Assembly (NCBI GenBank): GCA_037176725.1
Contig: JAZBRS010000023.1
Coordinates: 27,213,001 to 27,277,000 of the forward strand
DNA: 64,000 nt
Reading direction: 5' to 3'
From: Posidonia oceanica
Lineage: Eukaryota; Streptophyta; Magnoliopsida; Alismatales; Posidoniaceae
Shown: one piece after another, positions 10,851 through 22,854 of the stretch
Layout of the letters: the number at the start of each line of letters is the position of its first letter
Numbering within the stretch: position 1 is the stretch's first letter
Notes under the pieces: model-generated
What the model was told of the DNA's origin: nothing
Databases searched by the model: none
The model's input: only the letters and a program-made list of their open reading frames with translations
Position numbers and translations under genes: made by a program

Positions 10851-11414
10851 ACCCCTGCTTGCTGTGCTTTGCTTCCATGCCTACTCCATGCATATTTACG
10901 ATATTATTTTGTGAGCTATGCCTAGTTAGAAATGCCTAGCCCCTAAGGCAACTATGCTTAGGTTTGCTAGAATTTCTTCAAGCCATCTATTTCCCTGCAT
11001 AAGCGCGAGATTGCCTAAGCAAGACCGACTCTCGGACGTATCGGGGGTGCCTAACACCTTCCCCGTGCGTAACAGGAGTCCTTGCCCTTTCTCTTGGCTC
11101 GCATCAACCTTTTCCTTTATCCTAGGCCTGAGTCATAGCATAGCATAACTTAGCTTATCCTTACATCTCTTTGCCCCTCCTTGCATCCGGTTCAGCGTGT
11201 CTTTTCATACTTTACCCCCTGGTTTTCCTTGTCTTCCAATTCAATAGACCCGATGGCGACTCCGAATTGTCTTATCATTTCTTTTCTTTTCTTTTGCCAG
11301 TGTTTCCGAGTCGAGTTCTTCCCTCGGACCCAGCCGCATATAGTGAGCCTATTTTGATCGGTGCACACAAGCTTTGGTAATGTGCATGAACGATCAGAAT
11401 TCAGGATTACTACA

Positions 11415-12688
11415 ATGACCTATTAGTATAGTCAAAAACAAGAGAGGGACACTTTGAAGCACTAGAAAGAGTACTCCAGAGAGCAAACCAGTACAATCTC
11501 AGAATGAACCCCAAGAAGTGTGTCTTCGAGGTCACTACCGAAAAGCTGCTCAGCTTCATAGTGAGCAAAAGGGGCATAGAAGTGGATCCCACTAAAGCCA
11601 AAGCTATAACGGCCATGCCCCCGCCAAGGAACATCAAGGAACTCAGAGGACTCATTGGGAGGCTACAGTTCATCCGAAGATTCATCTCTCAGCATGCGGA
11701 AAAGTGTAGACCATTCTATGAGCTCTTAAAAGACAATGCAGAATTCAAGTGGGATCACACCTGTCAGAAGGCCTTCGATGAGCTGAAACTCTACCTCCTC
11801 AACCCTCCAGTATTGACTACTCCATTCCCCGAGAGGCCGTTACTACTCTACTTGGCCGTTACTAATAACTCGGTGGGTGTTGTCCTTGCACAACACGATG
11901 AAACTGGGAGGAAGGAGAAAGCAGTTTATTACCTCAGTAGAACGTTCATCGAATATGAGAGGAAGTACTCCCAGATCGAGAGACACTACTTAGCCTTAGT
12001 ATGGGTCTCACAAAAGCTCAGGCACTATTTTCTTGCACACAAAGTCTGCTACTTAGCCAAGATAGACCCCATCAAGTACATGTTCAAGAAACCAGCTTTG
12101 TCCGGAAGGCTAGCACGATGGCAAATGCTCCTTACTGAGTTCGACCTACAATTCATCACCCAGAAGGCAATCAAGGGGCAAGCCATCGCGGACCAACTCG
12201 TCGAGCTGCCTGTGTCAGAGTATCAGCCAGTGTCAATAGATTTCCCAGACGAGGAAATACTGGCAATCAATAGTGTCGTGCCACTCATCAGAGAATGGAC
12301 CCTCCATTTCGATGGGGCACTTAATTCACAAGGTGCTGGAATAGGGGCAACACTCCTCACTCCAAAAGGTGTCGTTCTCCCCATTGCAGCACAACTACTT
12401 TTCTCAGCGAGTAACAACATTGCAGAATACGAGGCACTCATTCTAGGGCTCCGAATGGCTCTCGATCTAGGGGCAAGAAGGCTAAAAGTGGTTGGGGACT
12501 CACAGCTTGTCATACGACAAGTTCTCAACAAATACAAGACCCTCTCGCCAAAGCTACAGGAATACCGCAACCTGGCTAAAGCCTTACTGAAGAAATTTGA
12601 CCGGGTTATGTATGTGCACGCCCTTAGAGGCAACAACATCCTGGCCGATTCATTAGCCTCATTGGCATCCTCGCTCCCCTTCAGCTGA
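11415..12688 (+). pseudogene. pol: pol of element D: RT C-terminus, RNase H and archaeal-type RNase H
   Basis: The frame starts with the final Asp of the YVDD catalytic motif, followed by LLV-stop-SKTREGH (TAG at 11429-11431). It then runs open: RT thumb (MNPKKCVFEV, KRGIEVDPTKAKAI), the RT-linked RNase H (PLLLYLAVTNNSVG, QHDETGRKEKAVYYLSR, KYSQIERHYLALV), a linker, and a second, archaeal-type RNase H (12290-12670) with FDGA, EYEAL, GDSQLVI and ILADSLA holding the expected acidic residues. This second RNase H marks the Tat lineage. A TGA at 12686 interrupts the frame, which continues in the same phase into integrase. The N-terminal part of RT is outside the window because element B cut it off. 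Confidence 0.88.
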
Positions 12689-14103
12689 GGGACAGATGAG
12701 CAATCCATCACGTTGCAAAGAATCAGCACTCCAACAGTGGGGTCTGCCACCGAATGGGTTGAAGAACTCAGAGAGGAACTAAACCAAGAAAGCTTAATAT
12801 GCACAGAGGTCTGTTATCAAGGAGCTACAGAAGTAAACGACGATGGCAACCCGTGGTATTATGACATACAGAATTATGTACAAGATCGTGCCTTCCCGGC
12901 CTATGCGACTCCCAAGGACAGAGAAGCACTGAGGAGGATGGCTACCAAATACTACATCAAAGCCAACACACTCTTTCGGAGAACGCCCCTAGGGATTGAA
13001 CTCCGATGTGTGGATACATCTGAGTCGGCCGAGATCCTCAGGGAAACACATGAGGGAGTCTGCGGAGGCCACATCAACTTCCAGTTCATGGCTAAAATGA
13101 TCATCAGAATGGGGTACTACTGGCCTACCATGGAAGCCGACTACGCAAGTAAAGTCAAGCGATGCAAGAGCTGCCAACTGCACGCCAACAAGATCCATGC
13201 TCCGGCTTCAGCGCTTCACGTTTTATCAACACCATGGCCTTTCTCCATGTGGGCCTTCGATGTGGTGGGACCTATCCATCAGGGCAAGGGCAACACTTTC
13301 ATCCTAGCGGCAACAGAATACTTCACCAAATGGGCAGAAGCAGAGGCGTTCGCAAACATCAAGGCCACAACCCTATGCCGATTCGTGTAGTGAAATATTA
13401 TCGCAAGGTTCGGGGTGCCTAAAGCCTTAGTAGCAGATAACGGACCAATCTTCATCTCAAAAGAGTTCAAGAAGTTATGCCGAAAATTTGGTATCACTCT
13501 ACACCACTCTTCCCCGTATCACCCGCAAGGGAACGGTCAAGCAGAAGCTACTAACAAAACCTTAATCAAAATTATTAAGAAAACGGTAGAAGACGCTAAG
13601 GGATCGGATTGGTCAGATAAGCTTGCTAATGCATTATGGGCATACCGCACCACCATAAGGACGGCAACGGGTCAAACCCCCTATGCTTTAGCCTTTGGTA
13701 TGGAAGTAGTGGTCCCATACAAGATCCTGATCCCCTCATTAAGAGTTAAGATTGATAGGAGAATGTCTGCTGAAGAAAAGAGGCAAGCTTTACTCCTTCA
13801 CTTAGAACTCCTTAATGAGAAACGGCTGGCAGTCGCCGAGCATACGGGTGTCTACCAACAAAGGTTAACCAAGGCTTACCAGAAGAAAGTAATCGAACGC
13901 AAGTTTAAAATTGGTGATCTAGTGCTTAAAGAAGTGTTGCCCTACAATAAGCCCCACCCTAAGGGAAAGTTAAAGCCAAATTGGGAAGGACCCTACATAG
14001 TGGTTGCTGTATATCCAGGAAATGCTTATCGACTGTCCCATAACAGAACAGATCTTCCTGACCCTTGGAATGCAATGCACCTGAAAAGGTACTACCCTTG
14101 ATC
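12689..14103 (+). pseudogene. int: integrase of element D (one in-frame TAG)
   Basis: Integrase inserts the cDNA into the host genome. The zinc-binding HHCC part is complete (HEGVCGGH about 13050, CKSCQLH about 13165). The core has all three DDE residues: FDVVG (Asp at 13259), VADNGP (about 13430) and the Glu of GQAEATNK (about 13540). The C-terminal part (to 14101) has the usual KIGDLVL, NWEGPY and LKRYYP motifs. The frame equals that of the RNases H upstream, so stops at 12686 (TGA) and 13388 (TAG) are the only breaks in an otherwise sound domain. Such mild decay suggests a rather young copy. Confidence 0.9.
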
Positions 14104-15538
14104 AGCATGTCTATATCATTAAAGAGACCTAGGGCCTAACACCAACCCAGAAAAGGGAAGGATTCCCAAAGCCAATAGGAAGAGAAACACCTGGGGAACC
14201 CATGCCCTGTCCTGTCTCCACATACACACCGCACGGGAAGGTAAGGGAAGAATAGGCTCGGAGCAGAGGCTTAGAGTACGAACTGCTTGCCAAAGTAACT
14301 TAGGAAGCGTCAAGAAAAGACGGTGGCAAAAACCGCCCAAACAGAGAGGAAAGAAGGCAACAAAGAAGCTGTCCAAGTAAGGAACCAACAAAAAGAGATA
14401 GTAAAAGAAATTATCCAACTAAAAGAGGTCAGCAAAGAGCTGTCCAAAGAGCGAAAAAGAACATAGCAAAAGCTGTCTGCGCATTTAAAAGTATAAACCA
14501 TAGAAAGACGCATTAAGGACTAAAGAAAGGCAAGCAGGAATCAAGGCCTAAGCCAAAACCGAGAGTCCACTAAATCCCGAAACTTCCCCTGACCTATTCT
14601 CACTAAACAGGCAAGGAGTAAGCAACCCCAAGTGGTCAAGGACTAAAAAGGCCCAGGGAGTAGCAACCCAAGTAAGGACTGGTGTGTGGACCAAAGTCTT
14701 TAAAAAAGGGTGCAGGCATGGCCCAAGGGACATGTCCACAAATGTAAGGCCCACTCATTTGGTTGAAACAAACCCCAAGGCTAATGCTTAAGATAGGTAC
14801 TCATCTTTCCTCATCATATAACCCAAAAACCAAGAAAATCATATAACCCAAAAACCAAAAAAATCATATAACCTAAAAAACCAAAAAAAATCATATAACC
14901 CAAAAACCAAAAAAAAAAAAATCATATAACCCAAAAACCAAAAAAAAAAAATCATATAACCCAAACACCAAAAAAATTACAAAACTTAGAAAAAAAACCA
15001 AGACATCCAACCTACATACAAGTGAAAACTTAGTAAGTAGGAAAACTGGAGTTAATCTGGCCGATGATGCAACCATCGACTCACCAGGATTCGAAGTTAG
15101 CGTCCTACTCAAGCGTGTCTCACGACTTGGGTGCGCTCTCTCAACAAAGACATTACTAGCATAATGATCTTTAGAGCATCCACGGATGACTCATAATCAG
15201 TGTCTACTGGGCTCTGATTTCCATCTCTTTAGCTGAGGCCAGAAATTAATTCCCTCCACCCATTTAAAATAAGCATGCATTAACATCTGTTATGTCCCTT
15301 GTTAATTAATTAACTTAGCCTAAATCTTTGTCATTTGACATACTTTCTCTTCGATTAATTAGATAACTTAGCCAAATCTTTCGCCAAGGAAGGTATGCTT
15401 ATTGATTACTAAGAAGAAAAGTAAGCATGTGCAGGAAACAATGCGAAACAAGAACCTTTCATATCAATATTCACAAGTACAGACTCTGGCAAAAAGAAAA
15501 GTACAGACTCTGACAGAAACCAAAAGGAAGGTACAGGC
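14104..15538. other. Element D, spacer after integrase; no gene seen
   Basis: This lies between the integrase stop and the last exon of the antisense gene. It holds A-rich sequence, the short tandem repeat at 14812-14975, and AT-rich sequence near 15240-15400. No frame with family motifs was found on either strand. Confidence 0.55.
14812..14975. repeat. A-rich tandem repeat (ATCATATAACCCAAAAACCA type)
   Basis: Six imperfect units of about 27 to 34 bases, each with CATATAACC-AAAA-CCA followed by an A-run of variable length. The length variation lies in the A-runs, as expected of replication slippage. Confidence 0.85.
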
Positions 15539-18500
15539 TCAACTGCCAGACTCGCCGCTACCCTCGCATCCACCGCCTGGAGGCCTCGGTGCAGGTTGCG
15601 CCACAGAAGACGTCGCTCCACTCTGGCTCCTCTCCCGAGACCCCCTCAGTAGAGAACGAAGTAGCCCAAGGTGTGGGGAGGATCGCGCTCTCGCAATCTG
15701 CTGAGCTGACAGAGCCCTAGAGTGTGCTGACACCGACGGGGCTGCAGCAACCGGACCAGGAATGTCAGCGTCAAGAAGAACCACCGCAACTGTCGCCTGA
15801 GTCTCCGCCAACTGTGCCTCCAACTCCTGTATCCATTGGCTACGACCAACACTCAGCTGCAGTAAAGAAGACAGCAGTCACAAAGTTAGAATAATTAAGC
15901 AAGAAGGCTAGCAGTAGTCAAATGTGCCCAAGTAGAAAAGGAGTTACCCTTCTTGTGGAGTCCGCCTCAAGACGTGCCCTGGCTGTCTCCCTCTCAGACG
16001 TGGCAACACGAGCCACTAACTCCTGGATGCGGTTGTCATGCTCCCGCTCTGCCTAACTGAGACGCCCCTGTAGCTCCTCGGCACGCCCCAAGGCATCGTC
16101 CAACTGACTCTGAGTAGGACTAGTGGCCGGAGGCCTGTGGATCAAATCCATCATCGCCTGAATCTGCACAATGAAGCCATACGAGTTAGAAGACAGATAT
16201 TTACAAGTACTTAAAGCAAGAAAAGTGCGGTAATACCTCTGAATCGCGAGCCTGGACCTCCTCAGCCAGTACGCCCTCGGCATGGGAAGCAGCTGGACCT
16301 GTGGTGGCAGTAGGGGTAGGCTTTACACTTGTTGAAGCACCCTCGGGCTGTATCAAAGCAAAGACGACAATTAGACAAGCAGAAACAGGCACCAACAACT
16401 AACAAAGGGAAACTACACTCACTCGTGCTCGAAGCTCGTCCATCTGGGATAGAAACTCGTCCCTCTCCCTCTCCCTCACCAGCTCCGCCACTCTCAAGGA
16501 GTGCTCCTCCTACTGAGTCCTGCACACCTCAGTCATCCCCTCTGAAGCGTCCATCTGTGCAAACAAGGGAGATGCGTAAGCAAGTGAGCAAGTAAAGGAG
16601 CAGTCGAATAACACAACACCAAAAGAGATTGCTTACCAGCTCCTCAATACGGCTGCGGGCAATCGCCAACTCGTGACGGAGGTCGCCAACGCTCACACTA
16701 GGACTAGTGCCCATCGGTACGTTGGAGCGACCATAAAAGACGTCACGGTGGAAGACGATCAGACGGCTAAACTCAGAATCAAACCAGGTCCTCCATGCCG
16801 CCTCTGTCTCTGCAGAACCACCAGAAAGGGGCTCTGTGCCACCCGAGCGCCAGTTCTCGAGCTGCTCTCCAAACCACTGAGGAGCATCGTTCCGACCTCC
16901 CGAAATGGATCCCCGAGAGCAATCCGTAGGACCCGTTGCCGGAATAACCTACTGAAGGCCGAACTGTCGCAGGACACGGCCCACCTGGATGTAGTGACAC
17001 CGGAAGAGACTAAAAAGCCAGCACTCCCGAAAGAACAAGTGGGAACCGTGCGCCACGGGCTCCTCATCAGCATGCTCACCCTCAGAGTAGGGTCTCCAGA
17101 CAACCTGCAAGCACAAATCAGTCAGAAACCAGTAAATTGTGCAAGAGAGAGGAACTTAAGCACTGAAACTCACCCACTCCTCTGGGAGGATCTCCAACAG
17201 GAAGTGGCCCAGATGTCTCACAGGGTGAATCCGCTCCGGAGCCAGCTGCACCTCGCTCCACCGCCGAGCCCGGGGAAACTCGACAAGACCATCTCCTGGG
17301 ACTCCAGGCCGAAGGTACACGAAGTGCTCAAAGATCCAGATCTGTCACACAAAGCAACAATTCCAAGTCAGCAACAGTCAAACAAACAGAAGGCAAGCAA
17401 ATAAATAAAGCACAAACCTGGAAAAGAGGCAGACAGCCTGAAAGAGAGCGGGTTTGGCCCGCAGCAAAAGACTCCAACCGGGAGATCAAATAAACCAACA
17501 CAGCTGAACCCCAAGAGTATCTGTCAATCCTCTCCACATGAAGAAGGAGAGGAGCAAAACCGGCATGTAACATCTGAGAAGATGTGCCGAAGAAGAGCCT
17601 ATGAAACAAAATGGACAAAAAGAGCCGGAGCTGCTGATCCGCTATCTCCGAGGTCACCTCGTCAACAAGAAGAAGGTCGTCCAGTCGATCCTTCAGCCAC
17701 TTGACGTTGACGCGTGTATGGAAGCGACTAGAAGGGGGAGGTCGTGCACCATAACAAGCCTCTAGCTCGTCACCATAGTCGAGCTGCAAAGGCACTATCA
17801 CAGGCTCTTCGTCAACCCTCAGACCCACCAGCCGCACTACGTTCTCCAAGGTGATCATCATCTCGCCTACGCAAAAGATGAAGCTGGCGAAACTCCTGTT
17901 GTACCTCTCAGCAAAAGAAACCAGAAGTCCCAAGTGAATCTCAAAAGGCATGATCTCCAAGAAATGGCCGAAGCCCATCCCCGCAAGTCTCGCTCGCTAG
18001 AACTCTGGGAGGTCGACGTACGTCTCGTGCAAGTCATTCCAGCTAGAGCGCGTCTGGCTCGACAATGGCATCTGGCATAAAAGAAAACATTAGAAACATT
18101 AGTAACTTAATAATAATCAAGCAAAGTAACTTAATAAAAGCCAAAAACACATAAAATAACCTCACCTGTCCTAGCTTTGCGAGCTCTACCACTGTACGGG
18201 CTCTCTTGGGAGGAGAAGGGGACGCACCTGAATCAGGAGCACCCCCATCACCAACCTCAGGCGGGACAGGAGACGACGCACGTGGACACCTCGCTCGGAG
18301 CTTGCGGGGATGAGAGGAGCTCGCCTCCGCAGTGGAAGGACCGGCCTCGTCCCTCCTCGTCTCAGCCTCCACATCAGAAGCCCTAAAATGGTATCACAAG
18401 CAGAGCATAGTCAGATAAAACCAATAATAATTCTCTTAATTGTTTCCCTAAACGCTAAGTAGTCCACATAACCAATAAAAAGGGAAAAGAAATGCATCAC

Positions 18501-20810
18501 TTTAACTAACCAACTTAAACTTAAAATTCAATCCTTAAAGATAATTTCTTTAAAAATTGATCCTTAAATAACTAAATCCATCTTCTTTAAAGTCAATCTT
18601 CTTAATCTTTTCTAAATCCATCTTCTTTAAAATCAATCTTTTTAAATCCATCATTCTTTTTAATCTTTTTAATCCATCATTCTTTTCAATCTTTTTAAGT
18701 CCATCATTCTTTTTAATCTTTTTAATCCATCATTCTTTTTAATCTTTTTAAATCCATCATTCTTTTTAAATCCATCATTCCTTTTAATCTTTTTTTAATC
18801 AATCCTTTTTAATCAATCTTTTTAATCAATCTTTTTAATCAACCCTTTTAATCAATATTTTTAATCGATCCTTTTTAATCAACCTTTTTAATCAACCTTT
18901 TTAAATCAATCTTTTTAATCAACCTTTTTAATCAATCTTTTTAATCAATCTTTTTAACCAATCCTTTTTAATCAATCCTTTTTAATCAGTCCTTTTTAAG
19001 CAATCCTTTTAAAATCAATCTTTTTAATCCATCCTTTTAATCCATCTTTTTAATCAATCTTTTTAAAACCCATCTTTTTAAAAGCCATCTTTTTAAATCA
19101 ATCTTCTCTTTAAATCCATTTTGTTAAATCCATTTCTCTTAAAAATCCATCTTTTAATCCATCTTTTTAAAATCCACCTTTTAATCCATCTTTTTAATCA
19201 ATCTTTTTAATCCATCTTTTTAAAATCAATCTTTTTAATCAATCTTTTTAAAACCCACCTTTTAAATCCATCCTTTAAATCAATCTTCTTAAATCAATCT
19301 TCTCTTTAAATCCATCTTTTAAATCCATTTCTCTTAAAAATCCATCTTTTAAATCCATCTTTTTAAACCCATCCCTTAAAAATCAATCTTTTAAAGTTAT
19401 AAAAAGATCATCCTCTTAAAGTCCAACTCTAATATCCTAACTTTAAAATTCAAGATCCAACTCTAAACCAACTTAAACCTTTCACTAATCCATTTAGGTG
19501 ACAAAAACATCATTAAATCCTTTATTCTCAATTAACAAACCAATTTAAAACTTAAAAGTAAACCTTAAATTCAAAAGTCAAAATTAAAAACAAACTTTAA
19601 ACCCTAATTCTAACTCTCGAATTTTAATTTTAATCCAGAATTCAAAAGCTTTAAGCCTTAGGATCTGACTTTTAATTTAATTAACCCTTTTAAACGAATC
19701 CATCAAAAATTCCTAATTTCTTAAATCCGAACCAATCCATTAAATGATCTGAATGTCTTCAATAGAATCTTTGTTAAAATCAGGAATTAACCCCTCAAGT
19801 TAAAAAAGAATGATTAATTCAATTGTTAAAAGATTAAGTCTCTTAAAATTCTGGGAAAAATTCGCCATAACCTCTCCTATAATTTCAACTAAAAAATTTT
19901 ATTTTCCTGCAAATTAACAACATAAATACATTTCCACAAAGGAAAATTGAATAAACATTCACATTAAACACCAAAATGGATTTCCATTCACATTTAAACA
20001 CCAAAATTTACATTAACTTTCACATTTAACATTCACTTTCACATTTAACATTCACATTCACATTTAACATTCACATTCACATTCACATTCCCTTTCACAT
20101 TTACATCAAGAATAACTTTAAACAACTAACTTTACATAAACCTAAACTAAACTAAACTAAACTAAACTAAACCAAACCTAAAACTCCACAATTAGAACTT
20201 AAAATTCAATTTTTTTTCCTAGAACAACAGAACTAAAATAACAGAATTGATTTAAAAAAAAAAGAACAGAACATAAACAAAAGAACTAACAATAGAATTT
20301 AAGAATGAATTAATTACAACAAAATTCAATAAGCTAAAAACAGAATGAATTAATTACAACAAAATTTAATAAAATGAATTAATTACAACGAAATTCAATA
20401 AGTTAAAAACAGAACTAAACTAAGTTACAACGGCATTTAGTTAGACTAAATTAATCACAACAGAATTTAAAACTAAATTAATTAAACTAAACAGGATTCA
20501 ATTAAATTAAGTAAAAACTAAAAACGGGAAACTGAATTTTTAATCAGAATTTCTAAACTAAAATTCCTATAATAAACCTAAGTTTACATCCTAAGTCTAA
20601 ATCCTAATTACATTCCTAATTCAAAAAAACAACAAACGAATAAATAAAAGCAAAAAAAAAGAGGAGAGGAGGGGAAGGTTACCTCTGTCGTCGACGAGAC
20701 CCATTGCTCGGGCCACCCGCACTACCGCCTTCATCGCCGCTCGCCACCAAGGAGGAGGAAGGAGGAGCAGGGACATCCACGCCGTCAGCCTCGCTGCCGC
20801 CACTAGCCAT
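15539..20810 (-). pseudogene. Antisense nine-exon plant mobile domain (PMD) gene of element D
   Basis: The start is ATG at 20810. Exons by eye, all with GT-AG borders: 20810-20683, 18382-18166, 18071-17418, 17341-17174, 17104-16637, 16554-16423, 16347-16237, 16163-15948 and 15856-15539. They sum to 2412 bases, exactly 804 codons in one phase. Exons 1-2 give a Ser/Ala/Pro-rich leader with RRRQR and PPKRAR basic patches. Exons 3-5 give the PMD fold (GFGHFLEI, GEMMITLENVVRLVGL, WIFEHFVYLRPG, PRARRW, YIQVGRVLRQFG). Exons 6-9 are rich in Glu and Arg and look coiled-coil. Four in-frame TAG stops lie in exons 3, 5, 6 and 8; each fits a CAG-to-TAG change. PMD proteins occur both in host silencing/meristem factors of the MAIL type and in transposons. 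Function here is unknown. Confidence 0.82.
18383..20682 (-). repeat. Large AT-rich intron 1 of the antisense PMD gene, with degenerate tandem repeats
   Basis: This 2.3 kb intron holds a long run of CTTTTTAATCAAT / CCATC-TTTTTAA type units of about 12-20 bases (18540-19400), CACATTCACATTTAA repeats (19950-20100), a short AAACT ladder (20140-20175) and AAATTAATTACAACA repeats (20300-20480). There is no coding. Confidence 0.7.
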
Positions 20811-20999
20811 CAGAGGGAGGAGGAGAGAGGAGCACCCCCACGCCGCCGTCGCTGCACCACGCTGGAGCCCGCACCACGCCGGAGCCGCCGCCAGTCGGAG
20901 GGGACGCGTGCGAAACGCCGGAGAGAGGGAGGGAAGAAAAAACGTTTGAAGCTCTGAAAGAAAAAGGGGCAACGGCCAGTTTTGGCTACTGGACTCATA

Positions 21000-21178
21000 A
21001 CCTGGTCGCCAGTAGAAGAGGCGACTCAATCAGACGCCTCTTCAATAGGCGTCTTACCCAACTCTTCACGTGCCGACTTTCCCGCCTTGGTTTGAACCCT
21101 CTGAAGAAGCACGACGCTAGTCGCCCTAAAAAGAGGCGACTCGACAGGGTGCCAGAAGGGGCGGCGACTAACAACGGC
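21000..21178. repeat. Hairpin cluster upstream of the antisense PMD gene
   Basis: It holds GGTCGCC...GGCGACT, then AGACGCCT-7 bases-AGGCGTCT (perfect 8-bp stem), then AGTCGCC-9 bases-GGCGACT (perfect 7-bp stem at about 21119-21141) and a further GGCGACT. It lies 190-370 bp before the antisense start codon at 20810, where a promoter or 5' leader would be. Confidence 0.75.
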
Positions 21179-21365
21179 AGAGGGTTTTATCCCTTAATTC
21201 CCCTCTAAAACATGAACCTATACAAACGACAAAACATAGTTCAGAAGCTAAAATGTGATTCAACCCAAAATGTAATTCAAGAACTAAAACATAATTCAAC
21301 CCAAACTTAAACTTAAAAACTAAGACATGGTTCAACTCAACTTAAAACTAAAATTTAAATCATAA

Positions 21366-22724
21366 TTAGCCATGCATTGCCATGCTCGAGCGGTTGAGCC
21401 CAAGCATCATCAGGAATTCCTTCTTGTCATCAACATACTTCTGAGGAGTGGGGCAGCACCATACGTACCACTTCACATACTTCGCCTCCTGGGACTCCCG
21501 AGCAGTTGCAGAAAGCTGAGGTGCACTCAGAGACACTCGCCTGCCGATGTAAACCCAACATGCTATGTACTCTAGGACCATCCGCTCATCCCGGTCACCG
21601 TCTTCCTTGCGAACGTGGATCGGAGGGGTTAGAATTGCATCAGCCTAGACAACTAGCTCCTGATTCAGCAGACAAGGGCAACGATGGATGGGATACAGCA
21701 CAAATGATGTGGCACCCACCAAGACGAGCTCAAGGTCACTGTGAACTGTGCTCATCACCCGCGCTTTATGACCTCCAAGCAGCTTCAGAACAAAGTCAAA
21801 ATCCTGTGGTGACAAGCATCCCAGATGGAGAACGGAGTCATGAAAGCTCAGACCTGTGAAATCCGTATCACAACAGCAATGGGACATGAACCACCTGTGC
21901 AGCAGCAGAGAAGAACCAAAGAATTTCCCTGAACAAGAGGCACTAGTGAGCCCCTCCATGGTGTAAGCCAACACAGCAGGAGCCAAGCACAAGCCTGGGC
22001 GAACAGCAACCAACATCAGGAGATCCACATAGTGAAGATCCATTGTGAAATTTGCATCTACAAACAAGGCAAGGCCGCCAACTGCCACAAACAAGCACTT
22101 CCTCAGCTCTGCTTCAGCAAGTTGTCTGGTGCTAAGAGCCTCCCACAGGCCTCAAAGAAAGAGTCTCTCCAAGTGCATCAAAGCCTTGCTAGCCTCCAGA
22201 TCCATTGCTAAATACCCACCTATCTTCCTGGAACCCACTATCTCAACCGAAATGGCGAAGCGATCATCTACCGCCTCAGTAGATTCCACCGCCAACCCAA
22301 GCAAAGAGGACACCTCCTCACACGTAATCAATGTCTCTCCACAAGGAAGATTGAAGGTGTTGGAGGAACCATTCCAGAAAGCCATCAAGGTGTGCAACAA
22401 CGGCCAAGGCACAGGCGTGCGAATCAAGTCAAGGAGCTTGTCAAAACCACTACACCCGAAGAGATGTCTGTTGTTCTCTGCACAATTGATCAGACCAGCC
22501 ACCCATGGCAGAGTATACCGAAAGGAATTGTGGAAATCCAGGCATCCCGTGAGGTTCACTACGGCCTAAACAAGCAACCTTCAGAAGCTAAACCACAAAG
22601 AAAGCATGCAAAGACTAAGAGGAGAACTTACCTGGTCATTCCGGATAGCTTTCATCAAGTGGTTGGGGATATCAACCAACCTTTTCACCGAGAAGGTCGG
22701 AGAAGAAAAGGAAGGAAGCTTCAT
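21366..22724 (-). pseudogene. Second antisense gene of element D: two-exon PMD-like protein
   Basis: The start is ATG at 22724. Exon 1 (22724-22632) ends at a GTAAG donor. Exon 2 begins at 22565 after TTTAG and runs to TAA at 21366. Together they give 431 codons in one phase, broken by TGA at 22154-22152 and TAG at 21647-21645. Residues such as LHTLMAFWNGSSNTFNLP and ETLITCEEVSSLLGL match the pattern of the PMD/DUF7745 group (a FW-x-F hydrophobic core followed by a TxEEV-LLGL segment). The C-terminal part contains long hydrophobic helices and ends in a lysine- and tryptophan-containing tail. It lies head-to-tail with the nine-exon gene (555 bp from this stop to that start), so both point against pol. 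Function unknown. Confidence 0.7.
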
Positions 22725-22854
22725 GGTCAAGATAAGGGGTTTACTTGTGCAGAATGTTTCCTGAAAAGCAAGGACGGCCGTCTTTTATCTCCCCTTATCA
22801 AAAGAATCAGGGTTTAAAACGGTTTCTGAATTAAATAAACCAAGAGATCGCGTG

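Larger units (their letters stand above)
9433..11414 (+). mobile_element. Element B: 3' tail and LTR of a Tat-like retrotransposon
   Basis: The sequence from 9433 to 9577 matches the stretch before the LTR of element C at about 37327-37473 (shared words GATAAGTGACTCACGCC, GGTGTCTTGTC, GGTCTCGCT). It is therefore the last part of an interior that ends in a polypurine tract. The LTR follows. The rest of B lies left of element A, outside the window. B is inserted in element D: its LTR is followed at once by D's reverse transcriptase from the last Asp of YVDD, with ATGAC (11415-11419) as the probable target duplication. Confidence 0.75.
9578..11414 (+). repeat. 3' LTR of element B (1837 bp)
   Basis: It starts TGTAGACACCCC after the polypurine tract and ends GGATTACTACA at 11414, giving the short inverted ends TGTAG/CTACA. 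Its last 400 bp match the LTR ends of A and C. A proline- and serine-rich open frame in its first third (9698-10462) looks fortuitous. Three copies of a double hairpin module lie within it. Confidence 0.85.
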
